64,000 nt of DNA from Muscardinus avellanarius (GCA_963383645.1 OY726558.1:179023134-179087133), one strand, 5' to 3'. Positions 11,130-22,227 are shown, numbered from the stretch's first letter. The notes: generated from the letters alone by a model not told the origin. A program made the numbers and translations.

Positions 11130-12047
11130 ATGGGAAAGAGGAATAACAATGGAGCAATAAATGCCCACAACCCCACAACATCAGAACCCGATAAAACAGA
11201 AAATCAGAGATTTCTAGAAGATCAAATCAGGAAAATAACTCTAGAAATTATAGAGGTGCTTCGAAAAGAACTCAGAGAGAGCCAAAAAGAGATAAAGGAT
11301 GCAATTAATGAAGTAAAGGCCTCAATTCAAAGCACAAACAACCAATTAGACCACATGGAGAACAGAATCTTGCTTTTAGAAGATGATCATTCCAAAAATG
11401 AATGCATAGTTTCTAATCAAGAAAAAAATATCCAACAGCAGGAATCTGACATTGAAGAAATATGGGCCCATTTTAAGAGAGCTAACCTAAGAATAATTGG
11501 AATAGAGGAGGGAAAAGAAAGTGATACCAAAGGGCTCAACAATCTCTTCAAGGAAGTAATAGCAGAAAATTTTCCAAACATAGAGCAAGAGGCTGATACA
11601 AAGATCCAGGAAACTTATAGAACTCCCCTTAGACAGGATCGGAGAAGAGGATCCCCACGCCACATAATTGTCAAAATGACCAATGTGGAAGCCAAGCAGA
11701 GAATCTTAAAGGCAACAAAAGCAAAGGGCCAAGTGACATTCAGAGGCAAACCAATTCGAATCACTCCAGACTTCCCAAACCAAGTCATGAGAGCCAGAAG
11801 GGCTTGGAGTAACATATTCCAAACTCTGAAAGAAAACAACTTCCAGCCAAAAATTTCCTACCCAGCAAAACTTTCTATCAAATTAGATGGAGAAATAAGA
11901 AGCTTCCATGACAAACAGAAACTGAAGGAATTTATGTCTTCAAAACCAGCGCTAGAGAAAATACTCAAAGAGATTAACTGCAAAGAAGAAATAGGTAACA
12001 CATACCAGAACCAAACAAACAAGATTTTCCATCCAACAGACAACTAA
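11130..12047 (+). CDS. ORF1: L1 ORF1 protein (RNA-binding chaperone), intact
   Basis: L1 ORF1p coats L1 RNA as a trimer in cytoplasmic ribonucleoprotein particles and acts as a nucleic-acid chaperone in retrotransposition. The frame is open for 305 codons from the first ATG (11130, start MGKRNNN) to TAA. An upstream in-frame GTG extension to 11085 is not needed. Residues about 27-112 are charged and heptad-like, fitting the coiled coil. The RRM begins at NLRIIGI (119-125, RNP2-like) and runs to about 200, including ENFPN (146-150) and TPRQ-type arginines near 165-173. The C-terminal domain (about 203-282) includes GKPIRITPDF, RARRAW and NFQPKISYPAKLS. The last 20 or so residues extend beyond the usual end. 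Human ORF1p is 338 residues, so this one is slightly short, mainly before the coiled coil. No stop or frameshift is seen, implying recent insertion or selection. ORF2 does not follow. The family call is secure; activity is untested. Confidence 0.93.
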   Translation: MGKRNNNGAINAHNPTTSEPDKTENQRFLEDQIRKITLEIIEVLRKELRESQKEIKDAINEVKASIQSTNNQLDHMENRILLLEDDHSKNECIVSNQEKNIQQQESDIEEIWAHFKRANLRIIGIEEGKESDTKGLNNLFKEVIAENFPNIEQEADTKIQETYRTPLRQDRRRGSPRHIIVKMTNVEAKQRILKATKAKGQVTFRGKPIRITPDFPNQVMRARRAWSNIFQTLKENNFQPKISYPAKLSIKLDGEIRSFHDKQKLKEFMSSKPALEKILKEINCKEEIGNTYQNQTNKIFHPTDN

Positions 12048-12089
12048 GATTGGTTATCTGTGGAGATTCATTTTTTATGCTAGTCTTTT

Positions 12090-12945
12090 ACCTATCTCTA
12101 AATTGTATTGTTTGCCTTTATTGTTGTTAATTTTTAGGATTTCTAGTTGGAATATTAATATACCTTCAGATATAGCATTTGGAAATATTTTATCCCATTC
12201 TATCAGTAACTTTTAACTCTGTTTATATTGTCTTTGGATATACAATTTTTTTTTTTTTTTAGGGAGTTTGTATACTCTTCTGTTGCCTGTGCCATTGAAA
12301 TCATATCCAAGAAATTACTGCCAATTTCGATGTTGTGAGGTTTTATGACCCAGATTTTCTTCTAAAAGTTTATAGTCTTAAGATTTATATTTAGGTCTTT
12401 TATCTATTTTGAGTTAATACTTGTATATTGGATTAGTTAAGGGTACAATTTTATTCTTTTCCATGTAATTATTATTTTTCAACAATAGTTAGTTAAAAGA
12501 TTATTATTTCCACCACCAAATGTTCGTGGAAACCTTGTCAAAAATAACTTGTTAATAAAGGGAAGAATTTAGCTCTGGCTGGTATTTAACTCCAATGGTT
12601 TATATATCTGCCTTTAGAACAGTACTACACTGTTTCAATTATTGTAGCTTTATATGGTTTGAAATCAGAAAATATATATCTTCTAGCTTTGTTCTTTTTC
12701 AAGATCGTTTTGGGTATCTAGAATCCATATTCCATATTAGGATAGATTTTTTTCTGAAAAATAAATATATAAATATATGATAGTTTCACCTAAAAAATAG
12801 AAAAAAATATTATCTGGTAAGAAAGAAAGCAAAAAGAAATATTAAAATGTTATCTTTAAGTCATCAAAAGCTTGGTATTAGACAAATGAAACTGTTATGT
12901 GAGATTATCATTTTTAATTTTGGATAAATTGCTATAATACTAGAT
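12090..12945 (-). mobile_element. Foreign insert in the L1, with old antisense L1 ORF2/3' fragment
   Basis: Between about 12130 and 12730 the plus strand reads as the reverse complement of a mammal-wide L1 ORF2 region: GGAAATATTTTATCCCATTC, CTGTTGCCTGTGCCATTGAA, TCATATCCAAGAAATTACTG, GTTCTTTTTCAAGATCGTTT. The rest (about 12730-12945) is AT-rich and unrecognised. This much older sequence sits inside the target-site duplications of a young element, so it was carried in with it or exchanged into it. Confidence 0.75.
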
Positions 12946-13139
12946 GTCAACCACTAAGCCAAGCATGGGAAGGAGGGATGGGGACGGAATGGGGTGGGGA
13001 TCGGGTGGGTGATGACTGGGCGATGTGTGCATGTATGTCTACAAAAGTTTGTATCCCACTATGATGTATGAATACAGTGCACCAATAAAAAAATAAATAA
13101 AAAAAGAATAAAAAAAGAATAAGCACAAGTTTTTGTGAT

Positions 13140-13555
13140 GGCCCTTGTGTGTTGAGTTAGCTGCCTATGGTGCCTGGTTGTTTGGTCATCAGTCTAGCTG
13201 TTGCTGTGGAAATTTATTTTTTCAATAAATTTGCAGTCATATTCTGTAAATTTTACATAAACAAAATATTTTGAGTACTGTTAGTGTCCTTCATCCAATG
13301 AATTGAAGACTTTGAGAGCAAAAAGAAAGATCACCTGAAAAAGAAGAACTTTGGAATCAAGACTGAAAAAAAAGGCCATAATTAAATTTCCAGCTATTTT
13401 TTTCTGGCCTGACTTGTGTGCTATGGATCTAACACCTCAACTTTGAATTTTATCTGAATTTATACTTTGCCCTTTGCCCTACAGTTATTGAATCCACCAG
13501 CTCCACACTCTATGAGCCTGGATGAGCTAATTTATTAAAATCAATCCTTTTCCCC
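13140..13555 (+). mobile_element. Old LTR-like mammalian repeat, family not assigned
   Basis: The order of motifs resembles a common old mammalian LTR-type repeat: CATCAGTCTAGCTGTTGCTG, CTTCATCCAATGAATTGAAG, then TCTGGCCTGACTTG... and a final GATGAGCTAATTTATTAAAA. The flanking ORF1-only L1 may have landed in it. Confidence 0.4.
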
Positions 13556-13984
13556 CCACTTTTCTTTTGCCTCTTTTCTCTTTTCCTCTTTCTCCCCCAC
13601 CATGAGATATTTGTGTACTTAATACTCTGTTTTCTTGGATAATTTGGATTAATACAGAGTAGCTTTACAAAATATTTTAAATAAATTCAATTTTCACAAG
13701 AACTGCTTCTGAAATAAACTTATTGCTTTCAAACCATGTACCCTAAATATATTTTGGTTGAAATATACTGATTAAATCCTATATATTTTCAAAATATACA
13801 TAAATTTATGTCAACTAAAATTTCAACAGTGACCTAATAGGCTGATCCTAGTTTATCTACTATGTGTGTAATAAATAATAATACAATTTTAGTTAATGCA
13901 ATGAATTTTTATAATTGTGAATATAAAGTGAACATAAAGGGATCAAAAACAAATTAATGCAATTGGAAAAAATTATAGGAGAAA

Positions 13985-14338
13985 TATAAAATGACATTCA
14001 ATGAGACAGGAAGAGAAATAAGCCAAACATAGCATATAGTAAAAGATGAAAATTAATGACAAATTAAAATGAAAAGAAAGATCAGTGTTGAAATTTATTG
14101 ACAAAATGGAATAAACTGTTCAGATTTAAGAAAGTGTCCATTAATTCTACTAATGTACATAATGTGGATTCAAAAACATATCAAAGTCAATTAGTTAGCC
14201 AATCATGGAGAGATGGAGGGGGAAGGAATAGTGTGGAAATTGAGTAAAGGCTAATTAAGTGATGTGTGCATGTATGGCTCTACCATCTTGTACTCCATTA
14301 AGTTGTATGACTACAATGCACCAATAAAATAATGTAAA
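13985..14338 (+). mobile_element. L1 3'UTR fragment
   Basis: The plus strand shows CATATCAAAGTCAATTAGTT, a purine-rich tract, AAGTGATGTGTGCATGTATG and the terminal ACTACAATGCACCAATAAAA of the lineage L1. The upstream limit is uncertain. Confidence 0.8.
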
Positions 14339-14348
14339 GGTTAATTCT

Positions 14349-14539
14349 TTTTTTTTTTTTTTTTGGTGGTACTGGGGTTCCTGGAAGCCCTTCTACCTCT
14401 GGGCTACACTCCCAGACCTATTTTATATTTTTGAAACAGGGTCTCTTACGCCAGCGCGGCTGGCTTCGAACCTGCGCGATCCTCCTGTCTCCGCCTCCCA
14501 AGCGCGGGGATTACAAGCGTGCGCCACCACACCTGGCCT
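14349..14539 (-). mobile_element. Young B1-dID SINE, antisense, with TSD
   Basis: A full-length, CpG-rich antisense dimer whose T-run starts at the left. It is flanked by AAAGGTTAATTCT (14336-14348) and AAAAGTTAATTCT (14540-14552). Retained CpGs indicate a recent insertion, here into the end of an L1 3'UTR. Confidence 0.95.
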
Positions 14540-14552
14540 AAAAGTTAATTCT

Positions 14553-15594
14553 CAAAAACAAATAAAAAGACATTAACTCTCAGTGATCAGTAGGAATTGT
14601 CTGAATTTCTCCTTATGAAATATAGAACTACAAAAAGTAAAGCCAATTTCGTATAGTATAAAATGTTAATAATAAAAATAAAAATAAATAAAAATTTAGT
14701 GACTATTATGTACCAAAAATATTATTTAAAATAAAATGCTATAGTGTTTGTGTGAATCTTAAATATAAATCTTTACCTTAAGGATAATTCTGAATATTTT
14801 TATATTTCCATAGGATTTAATTATTTATAATATTATGCTCCTAAATGAAATCATGCTTGGACCAAGAATGAAAGATGTTCTAAATCTGCCACATTTTGAT
14901 TTATCACTCTCAAATCTGATCATACACAAATTAATGCTTTAATTGCTTCTATACCCAGTTGAATTTGAAATATGATTTAACAGATTTATTAATCTTCTGA
15001 GTCTAACTACAGCTCTTTATTGCTTTTACTCCTTAGACAAATTTATCTCTTTGCTATGAAGTTAACAAATAGCCTACAGCAAAAGAGGAGTTTTATACTG
15101 ATAAAATTGTAATATAAATTTATAATGGTAAACCATCATATTACTTTACTTGTTATTTTTTCTAGTATATAAAACTAAATTGTTAGCAAGTGGAGTAAAA
15201 CTAATAAAGTTGCGGGGAAAAAGACCTGGCCTAGCCTGTGGGTATGTGTTTCAAATTATTTTATATCACCAGAACTGTAAAGAACATAAAAAAAAAATCT
15301 GTTTAAAAGTTTTTCTTGTTGGGGTTAAAATACAAAAAGACTAACATTTTTAATAATTTATTTCAGAAAAACAGACTGGTACAATATTCCGAAGAAAAAT
15401 TAAAGTGAAAGAATATCATTATATATCCATTAAAATTCTTGATCAATTTAAAATATTCATAATATTTAATATTTTAGAATTTTATATAGAAAGTTCAATA
15501 ATCTAGGATCAAAAAGTAAAATAAAAAGGTTTATAGTTACTCATTCAGATGAATAATCTAAATAAATAAACTTTTACTAACTTCTATCACTATT
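14553..15594. other. AT-rich intergenic sequence, nothing recognised
   Basis: No repeat family or credible exon is seen. The 64-codon frame at 15150-15344 shows no domain. Confidence 0.5.
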
Positions 15595-16330
15595 CTTTTT
15601 TGTCCTTTTATTGGTGCATTATAGTCTCACATCTTAATGTATATCATGTTGACAATTACATATATGCATATGCTATTGGTGCGCCCCATTTCCCATTTCT
15701 CCCTCTCAACATGGAGTATTCAGATTGATGTTAGTATATATTTACATGTATATGCATAGTCTATGGTATTATTTCTATTAAGGAACCAAAGTCTCCATCT
15801 CTACCCTTATATCTTTTCCCTGGCTCCCCTGAGATTTCTCATGTTTCCCAGATCCTTCCATTTTCTTGCAAATTATTTAATTTTATTTTTCTTTATTGCT
15901 GAGTAGAATTCCATTGTGTGCATTTCCCAGAATTTGTAATCCATTCATCTGTTGCTGGACACCTAGGCTGGTTCTATAATTTGGCTATTGTGAATGGTGC
16001 TGTTATAAACATGGATATGGATATGTTACTGTAGTTCTCTGGTTTCAATCCCTTTGGAAAGATACCCAGTAGTGATATGGCTGGGTCATATGGTGGACCC
16101 ATTTTCAGTTTTCTATTGGACTCTCTACACTGATCTCTAGAGTAGCTGTACTAGTTTGTAATTCCAGCAACAATGTACTGCCTATTTCCTCACAACCTCA
16201 CCAACATGTGTTATTTGACTTCTTTATGATTGCCATTCTAATTGGAGTTAGATAGAATCTCAATGCTTTGATGTTCATATTCCTGATTGCTAACAATTTT
16301 GAACAGTTTTTTTTCTCCTATTTGAAGCAT
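15595..16330 (-). mobile_element. L1 3' end, antisense
   Basis: Begins TTATTGGTGCATTATAGTCT (antisense L1 terminus). It continues through antisense ORF2 C-terminal landmarks AATCCATTCATCTGTTGCTG, GGCTATTGTGAATGGTGCTG and GCCATTCTAATTGGAGTTAG. Confidence 0.88.
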
Positions 16331-18151
16331 GCAAATGAAGTGGCTGGTGCATTTGCATTTACTTTTTATTCACTGCTTTGACCTTATGAAATTCATATTA
16401 ACTGCTTTTTATTTTGAAGTTCTATATCTGTCATGAAATTGAAAGATTCAGAAAAAATCTCAAGGATCTTAGCATAGTTCATGATTCCACTGTTAGCTTT
16501 CCTGATTTCAATATGGAATTTAAGATATTCATATTGAATATTTCATATACTATTATAACAAATATGTTTTTTATAATAATCAGTGAGTAGGAAATTATAT
16601 GCTTTACTATCCACTCTCCATCATTAGCAATTACTTATGAAAAGACAATTTACAAAACTTACAAAAATGTAAAAATTATTTTTAATAATAATTTATATAA
16701 ATACCTTATTTGATAAAGAATCAAAATAATCATTTGCTGTATCTTTTTTTTAATTCTTTCAATATTACTGATCATAGAGAGGCTAGCCTTTTTAAATGAA
16801 AAAAAATGTTAGATAACTGGCCAGAGAAAATGAAACTCCATTTTGGGAAGGGTTTCAACTTACTGAAAAAGTCCCCTGTATCTTTCTTCTTTCTTGCAAA
16901 AATTTCCCCATATCTTCCTTGGTTTAAAAAAAAAGAAAAGCAAGGGGCCTTTAATTCAAATCAATAACTGACTTTTTGTGAAAACAGTGAATATTAGTCT
17001 AATTCATCTCACTTTACAATGTTATTTTATTTGAATAATAGCTAAGTAAACACATTATCACCACTGCTTTTAGTTTATGGTAATAGAAAACATAGTTAAA
17101 TACTATTCATTATTTCAAATGTGCTGACAATAGGTTAGACATGCAAAACCATATAATCTTACACTTCTTCCCAATGATAACAATAAAGGGCACATTTTAA
17201 ATTTAGAATCTGAAATGCAATGACATCTGCTAGGTAGTTCTTTTTACAGAAATATGCCCTAAATAAATTCAGAAACATATTGAACACAACTAATCTCAAG
17301 ATAGTCAAGTGTCGAATTAAATAAAAATAAATCACATTGTCTTTTCTCTCAGAAATCTTACATTTACTAGAAAAAATTAATATAATAGAGTTTTATATTC
17401 ACCAAAACAAATAAACAAACAAATAGTTCTTATGGTATCAAATTTAAATTACTTCTGTAATGTTATTAACTTAAAATCAGCAGTGATAATTTGGTTTTTT
17501 TGCTACAAATGTGAAAGATTTTCTTAGGAGCAACACTTATTAAATAAGCAAAAAATAAAATAAAATTTTAAATATTTTTCAGAGATGCAAGAATTACAAG
17601 TAAAATGGTGGTTTTATTTTAGGAGGTATTTGCTGAAGTAAGTTGAAGTATGTTAATATACATGTTCCAAACCAGCAACTCATATTTGTTCATGTTTATA
17701 ATGATATGTATTGAGTTATATTTCTTCATTTCTCACTGATGTTTGCCTTTACACCTCAAGTATTTACCTTTTTGTGATTTTTATCAGCATTATTTTTGGT
17801 AATTGACACAAAACTTTTTATGACATAAATTATTTGTAATCATTATACTAAATATATGTCTCAAATTTTAATTATATTTAACATTGCAATAGGAATTAGT
17901 TTGCTTATAAACAAAATTGTAATAAGCTTAGTAATTAGCAAATCATTAAGGAATACAATGATTTAAAACACTAATAGTATATATCTTTTGTTTTTATTTA
18001 ACAGATCTATCCATATAATACATATGTATTGAAAAGTAACTCCTCTATATTATTTTATGATATCAAGAATAATTTTAAATGACAAAAATATTAAATCAAG
18101 TACTTTCAATCTCCAAGCAATGTTTATAGACCTTTTGATTTATTACTATTT
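16331..18151. other. AT-rich intergenic sequence, nothing recognised
   Basis: 1.8 kb of A/T-rich sequence with no recognised repeat, exon or RNA gene. Confidence 0.5.
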
Positions 18152-18709
18152 TTATTTTATTTTTTATTTACTTTTAATATATTTTTATTGGTGCATTATA
18201 GTCAAACATCTCAATGGAATACAAAACTTGTGAGGATATACAAGCACACAGCACCCAATTAGCACACCAATAAAGCACACTTTATCCAATCCTCATCCTA
18301 TTCCCTCTCCCTCCCTCTATCCCATGCTTGATTTAGTGACTGACTTTGACATATTTGTTTAAGTAAGTACATCACGTGATTTAAAAAGATTCTGTCTTCC
18401 TCCCTCTCATTCCCTCTGATAGGTCACCTTAATTGCTCCTCCATATGGCCCTTTCTTCAACTAGATTTCCTCCTATTACCCATTTCTTCCTAGTTTTTGC
18501 ATATTGGGGAAAGCATCTGATTTTTTTATTTCCTGTGATATTTCCCTGTGGATACCGCATTGCAGGCTCTGATCCCATTCTCAAAGGCCCCAGCACCGGC
18601 CTTGCCTCATGGCAGGCTCCAATCCCTGCCTCACTGGCTCCAGCACTGGACTAAAGCCTCATGGCAGGCTCCAATCCTGGCCTCAGAGGCCCCAGCACCA
18701 GCCATGCCT
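18152..18709 (-). mobile_element. 5'-truncated copy of the VNTR-L1 composite retroposon
   Basis: Antisense L1 3'UTR (TATTGGTGCATTATAGTCAA to about 18530) is joined through the stretch GTGATATTTCCCTGTGGATA to about 2.5 VNTR subunits. These include AAGGCCCCAGCACCGGCCTT and CCTCACTGGCTCCAGCACTG, and they alternate in the same A/B order as the large element at 33323-38108. The copy stops inside the VNTR, as expected of 5' truncation during reverse transcription. It is more diverged than the large copy, so the family has been active over some time. No clean target-site duplication is visible. Confidence 0.85.
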
Positions 18710-18869
18710 TTATTTAATTTTAAGATTTTAAGCTATATCAATTCATGTGCATTCATCTATTCACATGTAAAATTCATTAATTCATAACAGTTTACCCTCA
18801 TACATACACTCTCAGTCCTCTTTCCAGATGTAGATATTGTTTTTTTGGTTTTAGAATATAAAATATTCT

Positions 18870-19068
18870 GCCGGGTATGTTGGCGCACACTTGTAATCCC
18901 TGCGCCTGGGAGGCTGAGACAGAAGGATCACACAGGTTTGAAACCAGCTGCAGCTACTTAGTGAGACCCTGTTTCCAAATAAAATATAAAATAGGTCAGG
19001 GAGTATAGCCCGGAGGTAGAAAGCCTCTGGGTTCCACCCCCCAGTACCACCAAAAAAAAAAAAAAAAG
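18870..19068 (+). mobile_element. B1-dID SINE with TSD
   Basis: Starts GCCGGGTATGTTGGCGCACA and ends with the ID part CCCCCAGTACCACC and an A-run. It is flanked by exact 12-bp duplications ATAAAATATTCT (18858-18869 and 19069-19080). Confidence 0.95.
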
Positions 19069-19359
19069 ATAAAATATTCTATGACGGTCAATATATTATG
19101 CTGCATATTTGACAATATATCAAGGTAAAGTTTATATAGCATAATATTTGTCCACATTTGGGTATACAGTTTAATGAGATTTAGAAAATTCTATAGTATG
19201 TAAAATTACCATAATATAGTTTTCACATTTTCTTTTGCAATCAAAGCAACCACTATTCTACTTTTTATTTTATTCACTTACTATTAGCTGGACATTAAAG
19301 TTAGAAACAATTTTTATCTTTATAATATTGTTCTGGATATTCACACATGATTGTTTATA

Positions 19360-19515
19360 AATTTGGGGAGCCTGAGACAGGAGGATCTCAGGTTCAAGGC
19401 CATCACTGAAATACTTAGGGAGACTTTGTTTCAAAAACAAAAATAGTAAAAATAGGACTGGGGAATTTAGCTCAGAGGCAAAACACACTTGGGTTCAAAC
19501 CAAAGGACCACGCAT
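19360..19515 (+). mobile_element. B1-dID-type SINE, diverged and 5'-truncated
   Basis: Begins GAGCCTGAGACAGGAGGATC within the B1 half. The ID half GGACTGGGGAATTTAGCTCA is well preserved, followed by a decayed tail. Confidence 0.8.
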
Positions 19516-19737
19516 GTACAATAACAATAACAAAACACTGCTTATACAAATCTTTGGCTATAGGTGTGTCTGTGATTATGCAAACATATACATCTTAAAA
19601 TTTCATTATTTTTCAATTTTAAGTATTTTCTTTACCAATATATCTAAGTAGCAGATTTCACTATACTTTTACATTTTATTTACATGCATGTTTTTAAAAA
19701 AAACTTCTGATTTTTAATATTTAGATAAATATCTTTG

Positions 19738-19739
<2 letters not shown>

Positions 19740-19775
<36 letters not shown>
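19740..19775. repeat. (AAT)n microsatellite
   Basis: About 12 uninterrupted AAT/TAA trinucleotides. Confidence 0.95.
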
Positions 19776-19776
<1 letters not shown>

Positions 19777-20347
19777 TTTTTAGAAGTGGCTCCAAAGAAA
19801 AATGAAAATATTTTAACTAAGACCATAGGTTATATTGCATCATTTAAGTCTCAATTAGAGTCTTAGTAAAATGTTAATTGGTAGATGTAAATTTTTAAAA
19901 TTATTTTCTGTTAAGCAAGGTTCTATAGATTTATTTTTATTTGACTTTCTCCCCTTTTTATTATATGACTAATCCCTTATAGATACTAGCCTAATTAATC
20001 AGAATCTTCAGGGAATAACATGAACATTTAGTTTAAATTCTGATTATTTAAAAACTAATTAAAGATTGGTTTGCTTCCATGCTGTGGGAAAATTAAAACC
20101 TAAAACAGATAACATTTTAATGACCAAGGAAAGTTTCATTTATTAATTATTAATGATAATTGATTAAGTTATTTTTCTCTTCTCATTCTGAAAATTTATT
20201 TTATAGAATAGTTTAAAATTTAAAAATACTAATGCATGAAATGAGTTCATTAGTAAATTAAAATGCTACTTTATTATAATAGCAGTTTTTTAACATTAAA
20301 ATAACTTTTGAATGAGCAATCTTGATTATTTTTTATTTAAACACAAC
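19776..20347. other. AT-rich intergenic sequence, nothing recognised
   Basis: No repeat or gene recognised. Confidence 0.5.
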
Positions 20348-20430
20348 TGCTGAGGAAGCTGTGGCAGGAAGATCAAAGGTTAGAGGTCAACCTGGGTAAT
20401 TGAGTAAGACTCTGTTTCAAAATAAAATCA
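20348..20430 (+). mobile_element. B1 fragment, diverged
   Basis: Short remnant with GTGGCAGGAAGATCAAAGGT and GACTCTGTTTCAAAATAAAA. The ID half is missing. Confidence 0.6.
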
Positions 20431-20489
20431 AAAAGTTAAGATGTGTTTTGATCAATATTCTTATAGCTATAATCTAAAAATGAATCATG

Positions 20490-20945
20490 AAACTTCAAGG
20501 AAAGATTTACTGTCTTATGGTTTTGTATTCAGTCCATGTGAGGCCAGGGACTGAGGATCTCACGGCAAGGAGGCAAAAAGTAGAGAGAAAGAAAGCAAGT
20601 AGATTATTAACTACTTTATCATGCTCTTAGTTCTTTTATATATATGTTCAACCTAAGTATTTTTAAAAAGGGCTATATCTGATTTTTAATATGCACATAA
20701 TATAGGATTTTACAATGGGCTGTGCTGCTCACATCATGGAAGCCAGAAGCAAGAGAGAGAAAGACACTGAAAGGAACCAGCCACACTTCCAAGAACCTAC
20801 CTCTAGCAACACCCTACTTGTTTATTCAGTATCACCCAGGTAAATTCATTACAATGGACTTATATACTGCTGGAATTAGAACCCTCAAGATTTAATTGTG
20901 TCAACTCCAAACACTAATTTATGAGATCTTTAAGGGACCATTTCA
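20490..20945 (-). mobile_element. Old MaLR-like LTR fragment, probable
   Basis: The plus strand resembles the antisense order of mammalian MaLR LTRs: GATTTACTGTCTTATGGTTT, GAGGCCAGGGACTGAGGATC, CATCATGGAAGCCAGAAGCA. It is interrupted by the 113-bp segment that recurs at 21833. Assignment is by eye and tentative. Confidence 0.4.
20603..20715. repeat. Dispersed duplication, copy 1
   Basis: About 113 bp (ATTATTAACTACTTTATCAT to ATATAGGATTTTACAA) recur in the same orientation at 21833-21945 with four differences, including one single-base indel. Confidence 0.9.
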
Positions 20946-20949
20946 TAAC

Positions 20950-21017
20950 AGCTTATTACTCAGTAGTAGAATTCTTCCATAGAATGTATGAGACCCTGGG
21001 TTTGATTCCCAGTACAA
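20950..21017 (+). mobile_element. ID-like SINE monomer
   Basis: Only the tRNA-like ID body is present (ACTCAGTAGTAGAATTCTTC, GGGTTTGATTCCCAGTAC), followed by a CAA microsatellite as its tail. Confidence 0.7.
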
Positions 21018-21019
21018 TG

Positions 21020-21058
<39 letters not shown>

Positions 21059-21072
21059 GCAACAACAACAAA
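21018..21072 (+). repeat. (CAA)n microsatellite
   Basis: About 17 CAA repeats with one CAG interruption, forming the tail of the ID monomer. Confidence 0.95.
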
Positions 21073-21419
21073 AATTTTACCTATAAATTAAAAAAAATTT
21101 TGTATTTTTATTTAAAATTATTAAATGATAATCTATTTACATATCATAAAAATCAACTTATTCTAGTTCATTTTTAGTAAAAATATTTGAAAATGCCAAA
21201 TACTCCTAACCCATTCTAATCTACCTGTGAATCTTATCAAAAGTAATATAGGGCATCCTATATAAAAAAGAGTGAGTAATAAATTATTTGGGTTTTAAAA
21301 AATATCCAACAAACACATCACAAATTTTTAAAATTATCATTATTTTATATGTAACTTTTCAGGCATAAAATTGTAATTGCATATATTAAATTGAAATTAA
21401 TTTTGACTTAGATACCCTT

Positions 21420-21790
21420 TTGTGGGTGCATTATAAGTCTGGGCTACCAAAACACAGCACCATAGATGGGATGCCTTAAATAAAAAACATGTATTTCTCA
21501 TTGTTCTGTAAGCTAAAGAGCCTAAGACAGGCTGATGCAGTTGGCTTCAGGAGAGAGCTTCCTGCCTGGATTGTAGGCCTTTTTTCCTGAGTCTTCACAT
21601 GGCAGAAAGAGAAGTCTCTATAGTGTCTCTTCACCTTTTCACATGGCAGTAATCTCTACATTAGGCCCTCACTTTGTGACCTCATTTAACCTTTTGCACC
21701 TCTTCACAGATCCTATTTTTAAATGTAAGCATGTTAATATCTAGAACTTAAAATGTGAATGGTGGAGGAGGTACAAATCAGTCTAAAATA
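21420..21790 (+). mobile_element. Old mammal-wide interspersed repeat, family not assigned
   Basis: The pattern GGGCTACCAAAACACAGCAC, TTAAATAAAAAACATG, TTCACATGGCAGAAAGAGAA is the familiar layout of a widespread old mammalian repeat ('...accatagactgggtggctta...'). The exact family was not decided. Confidence 0.45.
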
Positions 21791-21832
21791 CATACCAAAA
21801 TGATCTAGGTAAACAATATTGAATGAATCCAC

Positions 21833-21945
21833 ATTATTATCTACTTTATCATGCTCTTAGTTCTTTTATATATACGTTCAACCTAAGTATTTTTAAAAAA
21901 GGGCTATATCTGATTTTCAATATGCACATAATATAGGATTTTACA
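21833..21945. repeat. Dispersed duplication, copy 2
   Basis: About 96% identical to 20603-20715. A SINE inserted immediately after it. Confidence 0.9.
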
Positions 21946-21954
21946 ACACAGGAA

Positions 21955-22149
21955 TTTTTTTTTTTCTGGTGGTACTGGGGATGGAACCCAGGGGCCTTCT
22001 ACCTCGGGGCTACAGTCCCAGACCTATTTTGTATTTTATTTGGAAACAGGGTCTCTTAAACCAGCTGAGGCTGGCTTCGAACCTATTCGATCCTCCTGTC
22101 TCAGCCTCCCAAGCACGGGGATTACAAGCGTGCGTCACCACACCCTGCT
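21955..22149 (-). mobile_element. Young B1-dID SINE, antisense
   Basis: Full antisense dimer from the T-run and GGTGGTACTGGGGATGGAAC to GCGTGCGTCACCACACCCTG, with CpGs kept. Confidence 0.92.
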
Positions 22150-22227
22150 CAATATAAGAATATTTTTATCAACATATTCTCATTTTTATATAAATTTTAA
22201 AAAATGAATGCTGAATTTCATCATAAT

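Larger units (their letters stand above)
10339..13114 (+). mobile_element. ORF1-only chimeric L1 (half-L1-like), TSD-flanked
   Basis: A 2.8-kb unit bounded by identical 14-bp duplications and ending in an A-rich tail. It has four parts in order. First, a 5'UTR of about 790 bp starts CTTCCGGGAAGATGGCGACC. Second, an intact ORF1 lies at 11130-12047. Third, about 0.85 kb of foreign sequence (about 12090-12945) includes an old L1 fragment in the opposite orientation. Fourth, the normal L1 3'UTR runs from about CCACTAAGCCAAGCATGGGA to ACAGTGCACCAATAAAA. ORF2 is wholly absent, so endonuclease and reverse transcriptase would have to come from another L1. The architecture parallels the HAL1 ('half-L1') class, which keeps only ORF1. 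Whether this is a family or a single chimera cannot be decided from one copy. Confidence 0.88.

Noticed and set aside
11615..12043. Two minus-strand frames opposite ORF1
   Set aside because: They are shadows of the intact sense ORF1.
20950..21017. tRNA gene from box A/B-like sequence
   Set aside because: It is an ID SINE body. No cloverleaf can be formed, and the CAA tail shows a retroposon. The same applies to 22630-22708.
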